From NCBI GenBank assembly GCA_029721435.1, contig CM056574.1, forward strand, positions 31,605,001 through 31,669,000: a stretch of DNA of 64,000 nt, read 5' to 3'. The notes beneath the pieces are model-generated. The model did not search any database, was not told the origin of the DNA, and saw only the letters and a program-made list of their open reading frames with translations. Below, piece by piece: positions 56,599 to 64,000 of the stretch (position 1 is its first letter; every line of letters begins with the position of its first letter). The position numbers and the translations under genes are program-made. The DNA comes from Gymnothorax reevesii (lineage: Eukaryota; Chordata; Actinopteri; Anguilliformes; Muraenidae).

Positions 56599-57136
56599 AA
56601 TGTGTTTATTTTTGTTGTCATGCTTGGGTTGTCAAGCAAATTTGATAAATTATGGGGTGAAACTTTTTGTTGTGCTGAAAAATCTTGTACCGAAGTTTTT
56701 GGTGTCAATCAGGCACTGTCATCTTTGATTTAATGACATTGTGTGATTAAACTATCAAAAGTAGTTTTGCACATGTAGGCCTAATCACTGAAATTTGAGT
56801 CATTAGAACGTTGTGAATTTGAATTAATTCCTGACTTTTGTCTTCTAATGAAGAGTTGGGATAAACAATTATCGGAACTATAATGAGCTGTAAAGAGTTG
56901 ACGTACTCTGCCTGTCCAAAAAAAAAGTTTTTGTTTTGGTATAAATAAACATTTACTATGACTGCATCATTATTGCGACATTTGATATGTTTCAGCTGGC
57001 AATAATTATTTTAACCCAAACTGATGAAGCGCATAGCTTCTCATTTTTAAAAAAAATCATAACTGAAGACCTATCCTTTGGTGGTGGAAAAGATGTTATG
57101 ATATTTCAGAAGGGGCAAATTATTAGCCTGCCTTTT
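56599..57136. other. non-coding DNA, no gene seen
   Basis: AT-rich, nothing recognisable. Confidence 0.5.
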
Positions 57137-57420
57137 TTATTTTTATTTAACCCTTATTTAACCTGGGAAGTCCCGTTGAGATTGAAATCTCTTTTTCAAT
57201 GGAGCCCTGGGGATAGAGGTGGGGAGGGAGAGGAGGAATTGCACAGCCAATTAGATCAGGGGATGATTAGGCCGATCAGAAGAGCCAGGTTGGTACTTTA
57301 GCCATGACACCGAGGAACCCCCTACTCTTATCGAAGAGTGTCATAGGATCTCTAATGACCACTGTGAGTCAGGACCTCGGTTTTACGTCTCATCCGAAAG
57401 ATGGAAACACATGTTGGGGA
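57137..57420. repeat. dispersed fish repeat
   Basis: Contains tatttaacctgggaagtccc, ttgagattgaaatctctttt and later gagtcaggacctcggtttta and cgtctcatccgaaagatgg, a block order I recognise from teleost repeats. A short related piece, cccatagagataaaggtttc then tttttcaagagagacctga, lies at 59800-59845. Confidence 0.6.
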
Positions 57421-58800
57421 TGTGTTGGAGAGGACTGCGGAGTGGTTCAACTATCTCATTGTCAAGACAAGATCTTGAGCCCAAATTGATGCAGCTCTGA
57501 TTGAATATAAATGTTTTGACGTTGCATACAGTTGTCAAGACAAAGACACGATGAAATGGCATGGCAATCAAAGCTACAGAGGTTCTGACCACTGTAAGTA
57601 TTTGAGTGTCACTTTTTTTTTTTTTTTTGGCTGGGCAGTGTATTAATATAAACAGGTAGCACTTCGCAGAGATATTTCAGAGGATGAGCACTTATTCTCA
57701 GCAAAATCATGTCCTTTCACTTTTCAGAAATAGCGAATGAAATAACCAAACTATTTAAACCTTAAACTTCAAACTTTCATAGCACGCTGAGCTGAGGAGG
57801 TTTTGTTGAAACTGCACGAACTGGACACAAATATATTAGATGTCTATTTGTTAACATGATTTTTAAACCAAGTATTTCTGTTCGTAACCAATGAAGTTTC
57901 TAGACTCAAAACTGAGATGAATAACTTGTGTTTATATTTTCACAAGGAAAAAGAGCCAGGAAATTCCCAAACCGTGAACAGGGTCATTGACCCAGCTCGG
58001 ATTACCCAGGTTGACCTTTTCCCAGCAATGTAAAACCCGCAACATTCCTGGGTTGTTAATATGGTGTAAAAGTGGTACTAGTCAAACACACAGTAGCTTG
58101 AGGCTTTATTTTGTATCCCATGTAAGTCTGAGATTTTGTGTGAGAATGAGGTATTTAGGAAACATATGGCCAGCTTGCTGAAAGCACAAGGATTGCATGT
58201 GCCAGTTGCGCTTTTGCGGCTTCCTGCGCAGGATAACGTGAATTTATGAGTGTGACACTCTGTGAGGGGGGGAGAAATTTTCGTTTGTCAGGAAGTGTTG
58301 CATGGTTTCCGTGCTGGGTGGTACGCTACATTCTGGGGCGACTGCAGGGAAAATGTGTCTCACTTACCTCAACCCGTCCTAGAAAGGCTGAAGATAGAAG
58401 CGCGCGGCAAACTCAAGGAGAGAAAGAAGAAAGAGAGGTGAAGGGGGCGGAGATAGGACCCAACGCTGTCCCATTCACCGACTCGCAGAGCAGGAGAGAG
58501 AAAGCTGTGAGGGACAGGATAGAGATAAAATGAGAGACAATGAGTGTGGCAGACAATGAGAGACTGCAGTCGTCCATTTAAGTGCTGCAGTGCTGCCTAC
58601 CACTAACACTTCGTGACTTACCTGTTACCTTTTGTGTTTCAGTACAACTTCCATTCTTAAAACGTGACTTTTTTGTAATTGTTTTTCTTTTTATTGTAAG
58701 ATTATTTATTGTTAATGTAACATAATTATTTTACAACAATATGAATATTGATTTGACCAGCTAGTAAATCTGATTTCAATCGAAGAGGCTCTGAATCATC
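57421..58800. other. non-coding DNA, no gene seen
   Basis: Purine-rich from about 58380 to 58560. No coding signature. Confidence 0.5.
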
Positions 58801-58826
58801 TGAGAGAGAGAGAGAGAGAGAGAGAG
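58801..58826. repeat. (GA)n microsatellite
   Basis: Pure GA run. Confidence 0.93.
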
Positions 58827-60309
58827 GAGTACCATAGTGGGTTACCATAGTGAAATGACCACAGTAGCTTTGCCTGGGTATTGAAGCATGGTTAAGTGCA
58901 CATTTAAAAGCTACACTTTGGTAATGAAAGAGAAAACTGGGCATGTGTTTGGCTATGACGAAGGCCTGCCATATTTGCTGGGGCCTGTCACTCAAGCTTA
59001 TCCAATCACACCTGAATCAAGCCTTACCAAACTACAGTATATGTGTAATGCAAAAACATTTGAAAATATCAGCAATTCGCAATATTTATTTATTTTTTTT
59101 TAAATTCAATATCTTGAAATGTCTGCAGTGACTGAAAGTGGCAGTGACTTTGTGAATATCATTTTTCCGGTCTTTTGTTGGCAGTACATTCGGTTTTCAA
59201 AAGAGAGTTTATTTTTTAAAGATAATTTGTACTTGCGAGACCATGAGTAAATTTCCCTCAAAAGTAATTGAAAGGTAAAATCAGTTTTCTTCGGTGTTTT
59301 ATATAAAATTCCTTTGTGTCCTGAACTCCTCCAAAATGAGCTTTTGATCTCACTTGGAGTAAAGAAATGAAACATAAATGACTTTATTTCCAGGTTTTTA
59401 TGAATGCTTGTGCTTAACTAAGATGTTTGTTGAAAATTGTCGGGGATGAAAGCATACCTCCATTAAATGTTAGAAATTGTTTTTATTCTATTTTATTCTA
59501 CTTACCTCACCCAGATGTGACCACAATTAATTTTTCAGGCGACTAGACACTGTGACTATTTCATGGCTAATGTAGGTCTGAGAGTGAGTGCTGTTTTCGG
59601 AGAAAGTGAACGTCATGGAAAAAAGTATCTGGAATCGGCATCTAATAAAATTGCCAGATGTGGAAGGCAGAAAATATTCTCAGCAGCCCAAGAGCCTGGA
59701 ATTACATGGTTCCAACTACAGATAATATTTGACATTACAGATCGTGCAGTCCAGTGTTATACGAGTGTTTCGTATAATAACCATTATTTATTCCGGTGAA
59801 TCCCATAGAGATAAAGGTTTCTTTTTCAAGAGAGACCTGATATACATAATATAGAGTAAAATAAAAATAAAACCATACATAATCAAATGATCTAACAGGA
59901 AATTACAGTACAATATAAACAAACCGTAAGCAGTAACATTCTGTGAAATTTTATACGCTTTACCTCATTTTATACGATTTACACAATGTGCACGGAAATG
60001 CGTACAAATCAAAAATCCCTGCCCTCATCTCATATTCCTTGTTTCAAAAACCAGTTTGCTGGAGTTCAGAGTCAATAAGCAGAAACGATGTTACTCTCCC
60101 AATACTTCCTGACTGCTGTGCAAATATTCAGGGTATTCAATTCTCAAACCACAGCATTGTTTTTGTCCTGCATTGTACATTTTGTCACTTTTAAACGGTA
60201 ATTTGGTATCAGGGAAAATATGACAGAGGGCGTTGCACTTCTTCTCTTTTTTTGCAGAAATGTCAGCGAGAACGGCGTAATTGTAATCTCTGCACATATC
60301 TACAGCCCG
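58827..60309. other. non-coding DNA, no gene seen
   Basis: AT-rich; includes the short repeat piece at 59800-59845. Confidence 0.5.
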
Positions 60310-60650
60310 CGGCTGTGAGGAAAGGGAAATTGGGGTTTTCTCAGGAGGTGCGCTGAAGAAAAACAAGAGCGAAACAGAAAAGAAAAAGAGGGTAGGAGAT
60401 ACACTGAATGCTGAATGAGAGAGAAAATGGCAGGGGAGAAAGGGACGGGAAGTGGAGGCAATGGTGCAGATTGATGAAAAGAATGGAAGAGTAAGGAAAG
60501 GAAGAGAAGAAACAAAGGAAGAGAGGAAGAAATAAAGGGAATGAAAAGAAATTGGAGGGAGAAGGGGGGAGGGGGCTGATGGATGGACGTAGCAGAGAGG
60601 AGAGACACTGAAGGAGAGGTGAGGGAGCAATGAAACAGATGGAAAAGAGA
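60310..60650. repeat. purine-rich low-complexity tract
   Basis: The plus strand is overwhelmingly A/G for about 300 bp with few pyrimidines. Long open frames on the minus strand (up to 229 codons, Ser/Leu/Phe/Pro-rich) are caused by this bias. Confidence 0.85.
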
Positions 60651-60675
60651 TTGATGGTAAACATACTTTCTGTAT

Positions 60676-60862
60676 CAGTGTATGTGTGTGAGTGTGCGTG
60701 TGTGTGTGTGTTAGTGTGTGTGCAAGACAGAGAGAGGGGGAGAGAGCTGGCTGCCTACAAGTGGCGATCAGCCTGTGCAAGCCGACTGCTGAATATGGTC
60801 CGCATTATTTCACAGTTCTACGTGGACACATGCTTGTACACACACACACACACACACACACT
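60676..60862. repeat. TG and CA microsatellite pair
   Basis: A TG-rich run at about 60676-60722 and a pure CA run at about 60839-60862, with about 115 bp between. Confidence 0.92.
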
Positions 60863-61474
60863 CACATGCTCCGTGCTTAAACACACACTTGCACGTGTCG
60901 CAAGCGCTGTCATCCACGTGTGGCCATTGTGTTTGTCCAGAGCTAATCCCGATAATCCTTGTACAGGGATCAGGTCCCATTGTTCTTGTATCCGAAGCCG
61001 TTTTTCCGTGCACTGACCTCCTCTGGGACCGCGGTGCGCACAATCTTCGGCCTTCGAGCTCATCAAAACGGGGCCTTTCCACTACAACAGTCTGAGCCGC
61101 AATCAGAGTTCAAAGCCTCACAGCAGTGAAGAATCAATGATTCAGGGGGCCCTGGCACATACAAACGATGGTTGTGTGTTTTGGGGCCGATACAAAATGG
61201 TGCCCTCACCTTGATTGCATGGTGATAATGAACAGTGAAATAGTGATTGCACCCCGCAGGATATTGGCAGCCCCGAAGTTCCTTTGTTTCAGCTCTCCTT
61301 TTAGAGCACGGAGCAGCTGTCTCCTGGAAACCCACAAGCTGAATGGCCAAAGAAGTGAAAAAGCAAAGGTGGAGGGGGAGAGAGAGAGGGTGGTGAGAGG
61401 AGGGACCCATTAGCTGAGGAGATGAATAAGTTTGGATTTTCCCCATTGGTACCACAGACCCCACATAACTGTGT
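60863..61474. other. repeat-free non-coding DNA, CNE candidate
   Basis: Balanced base composition, no simple repeats before 61375, and paired TAATCC-type and SOX-like (cattgttct, cctttgtttc) motifs. No coding frame is convincing. Confidence 0.4.
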
Positions 61475-61678
61475 AATAGCTTTGCGCAGAATACAAACCA
61501 ATTTTTTCCTGTTGTGTATCTGCCTATTTAGGCTTTATAACTCAGTATTTGTGTCACAGAGACTGTGGAAAATTATTCCTGTGTTGCAATACATTCGGAA
61601 ATTTAATTACAGAATTATTTACAAATTAAATGTTGGGATTTGAGGACACTGGTGTCTATATCGGCGCAAGGGGTTAAA
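61475..61678. mobile_element. MITE copy 2, TTTAACCCCTTGCG ends
   Basis: Relative of 56390-56598; the right end gcgcaaggggttaaag is the better-preserved terminus here. Confidence 0.68.
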
Positions 61679-62404
61679 GGTAATACAAGTCATCTAGTAT
61701 GAGTTACTTGTTTGAATTGGTGCTAGGAGTAATGTTTGGGATTGGGTGCTTTGAATTGTAGATGTCATATCTACATTTATTTTCATTGATGGCTTGGTAA
61801 ATAGATGAATTGATTGAAAAATGGAAGTTAATGCTTCATCAACACATTTATTGATAGAACTGATATACGACGTCAGTGACTGACTGGTATGAACCAAAAA
61901 AAAAAATAAGGCAAATTGCTGTTCCATTCTCAGCCAATGCTTGAATCATACATTTTCCAATGGTTCCGCCACGTGCCACAACATTTTCAAAATTTAGTCA
62001 CAAATTATTCTGGTACCCTGCTGGGGTGTATGAGTGTGTGCGCACATGGGTGTTAATGGGCCTGACTTTAAATGGCATTGTCATCATTAATGTTGTCATG
62101 CTCAGATCTTTGTTTGTCTGGAGGATTTTGTGGCCTTTGGCACTCAAACAAAATGGAAGTCCCACTTGGCCAGCTTGCTTATCAATGACAGATCCCCTCT
62201 GAAAATTTGTGATTGGGTGCAGGTGTCAGTGAAAAAACAAGAGAATCCTAGAATTTTTATGTTACTATGTACAATCCAACCATCTATTATCTGATATGTT
62301 GACATGTGGTGCGGAGGGTGTTCGGCTGGGGCCAGGCTTTGCATACATTGAAAGAGAGGCATAAACACTGTTTGGACACCAGTAAATTGCAGGGGTCACA
62401 CACT
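61679..62404. other. non-coding DNA, no gene seen
   Basis: Nothing recognisable. Confidence 0.5.
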
Positions 62405-62630
62405 ACTCACTCACACACTCCTACTTGTAAGGAATTTAGAGTCTCCAATTAGCCTGACTTGCATGTCTTTTGAGCTGCGGGAGGAATCTGGAGTTACTGG
62501 AGGATACCTGCCCAAACACAGTTAGAACGTCCAAACTCCACACAGAAAGGTCCAGGAGTGATTCAGATCCAAAGCCCTCTAGCTGCGAGACAGTTGTGCC
62601 ATCAGCTGAGCCACTATGCAGTCCATTAAG
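62405..62630. repeat. dispersed repeat, 3' part of ccatccatc type
   Basis: Contains aatttagagtctccaattag, cctgacttgcatgtcttttg, gggaggaatctgg, ccaaactccacacagaaagg and a final gagccactatgcag: the block order of a widespread vertebrate/marine interspersed repeat. Confidence 0.65.
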
Positions 62631-62718
62631 TACATCTGCTTTAAAATAAGTGTATCCATAAACTACTCTAGCCACTGACATTAAGGTCACTTTGAAGGGG
62701 CACAACAAAGGTCTACAC

Positions 62719-62865
62719 CAGGGGTCCCCAATCTTTCCCAGAAAGGGCCGGTGTGGGTGCAGGCTTTCATTGCTACCAAGCAATTACACACCTGATACTA
62801 CTAATCAACCCCTGGACTCTTTGCTCATAAGCTTGATCAGTAGCATCAGGTGTGTAGCTGCTTCG
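62719..62865. mobile_element. truncated hAT-type MITE
   Basis: Starts CAGGGGTCCCCAATCTTTCC and continues with gtgtgggtgcaggctttcat as in the element at 1114-1316. It is recognisable to gtgtgtagctgcttcgg; the right terminus is lost. Confidence 0.75.
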
Positions 62866-64000
62866 GAAGACACAGAAACCAACCCCATGTGATATTCAAA
62901 AGCAATTATCCTTGGCTTGAACAGTTAAGGAAAAATAATGTTGACAATGCAATATACAACATAAAATAAATACTATAAATTAACGAATGACATGGAATAT
63001 TATTATGACTGCTGGGTGATTCTGTAAAAACAGCCGAAGTAAGAACGACTGGGTGAACACACAAGTCAGATTTGAGATGTGAGTTGAGATGATGGTAGAG
63101 CTGTAAACAGATAATTCATGCACCAAAGCCTGACCAGTCAAATTAGGCTAATTTTTCCATCCAGTCAAAATAATGTGCGGGACTGGAAGACAAAACAGAA
63201 CATTCCACTTAGCATTCATGGGTGGCGCGAGTATGGTGTGCTTATCTCCGTTTAGTGTGCCAATGTGCCTGACAGCCAGCCGGTAAATGAGGCCAGGGCT
63301 ATCTCTGACCCCCCAGCAAGCATCTCGTTGCAGTCCCTTCAAAGAACATGGAGAGGTCTGAGCACCAGTCGCTGGGCTGAATTCATGAATAGCATTTATC
63401 GAGCGGCGGCGTGTTTTCGCAATGCACTGGAACTGAATAAGGAAAGATGAGAGTTTGAGAGGAGAGGGCAGTCGGCCAAAACGGCCCAGGCTTACTGCAG
63501 GAGCGAAGCCACTCACAGACACACACTCTTGCTTACACACACACAAACACACCCCACACTCAAACACACTTGTGGATGGGACCGCATACTCACTGGTGGG
63601 AAAAACACACCCACTCTATCACATCAATGAAAGACGCCACCGCCTCTGTTTTTAGCGTCTCGTAATTACGCTTCCAGCCTTTCCATTACAGACACCGCTT
63701 ATTACTGCACTGATGCTTTGTTTCTCTCCCTGCTCTCTCTCCCTCATTCCCTTCCTTTATTGTCTGTCCCCAGCACCAACATCCCTCTTGAGTGGTGAGT
63801 TCGGATTGCTGCAGAGGCGGTTTAAACTGGCACACCGAACTGAGAGAGGAGTCGGGGGACACCAAATTTGGCCACATATCTGTTTGTGCGGATGGAGAGC
63901 TGGGAAACTATTAACCACACAGGTGAGAAGCTTGGACTGTTGCCACGGAGAGATGAGGGTAGTCATTCACTTGCCTTACAGACAGTAGTGATGAGATGTT
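62866..64000. other. non-coding DNA, possible conserved element
   Basis: No gene identified. 63130-63450 is repeat-free with balanced composition; 63520-63570 is a CA-rich stretch. The window ends without a feature boundary. Confidence 0.4.

Noticed and set aside
60091..60780. 229-codon minus-strand open frame
   Set aside because: It is Ser/Leu/Phe/Pro and Thr-His low complexity produced by a purine tract and a TG microsatellite; no domain and no codon-usage signal.

Overview
The window looks like intergenic, non-coding DNA from a ray-finned fish, probably a teleost. It holds several Tc1-like transposons with TA target duplications, many short fold-back elements, long TG/CA and GA microsatellites, an APE-type LINE, and Ty3/gypsy retrotransposons of the kind known as Gmr1-like. 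I recognise no complete or partial host protein-coding gene and no tRNA or rRNA gene. The organism call is an inference from repeat content alone.

Layout. 0-10.5 kb: AT-rich unique DNA with fold-back elements (1.1, 1.6 and 5.9 kb) and three Tc1-like pieces (6.7, 7.2-8.8 and 9.5-10.5 kb). 10.8-13.5 kb: a 5'-truncated LINE with an unbroken 838-codon endonuclease/reverse transcriptase frame. 13.7-26.5 kb: a compound retroelement locus. Two decayed Ty3/gypsy copies lie head to tail and share one LTR. In both, integrase lies BEFORE reverse transcriptase (order gag-PR-INT-RT-RNaseH). A 38-bp minisatellite sits in front of each gag and again behind copy 2. A second LTR lies at the far end in the opposite orientation. 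A Tc1-like non-autonomous element sits between copy 1 pol and the shared LTR. 26.5-31 kb: a short-period array split by about 1.8 kb, a hairpin element and a long dispersed repeat.

31-43 kb: mostly unique DNA. It includes a CpG-richer stretch (32.4-34.5 kb) with three ZNF143/Staf-like motifs, the best promoter candidate in the window, and a 950-bp imperfect inverted repeat (39.1-40.0 kb). 43-57 kb: more dispersed repeats, a Tc1 remnant (44 kb), two TTAA-ended fold-back elements (45.0 and 47.5 kb), a 41-bp minisatellite (50 kb) and a nearly complete Tc1-like transposon (52.96-54.53 kb). 57-64 kb: purine-rich and CA/TG tracts, further dispersed repeats, and repeat-poor stretches that could be conserved regulatory DNA.

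Nothing here works as a host operon or pathway. The coding content is selfish-element enzymes: transposases, and LINE and LTR polyproteins. Nearly all are broken; the LINE frame is the exception. The most unusual structure is the gypsy/minisatellite complex at 13.7-26.5 kb.
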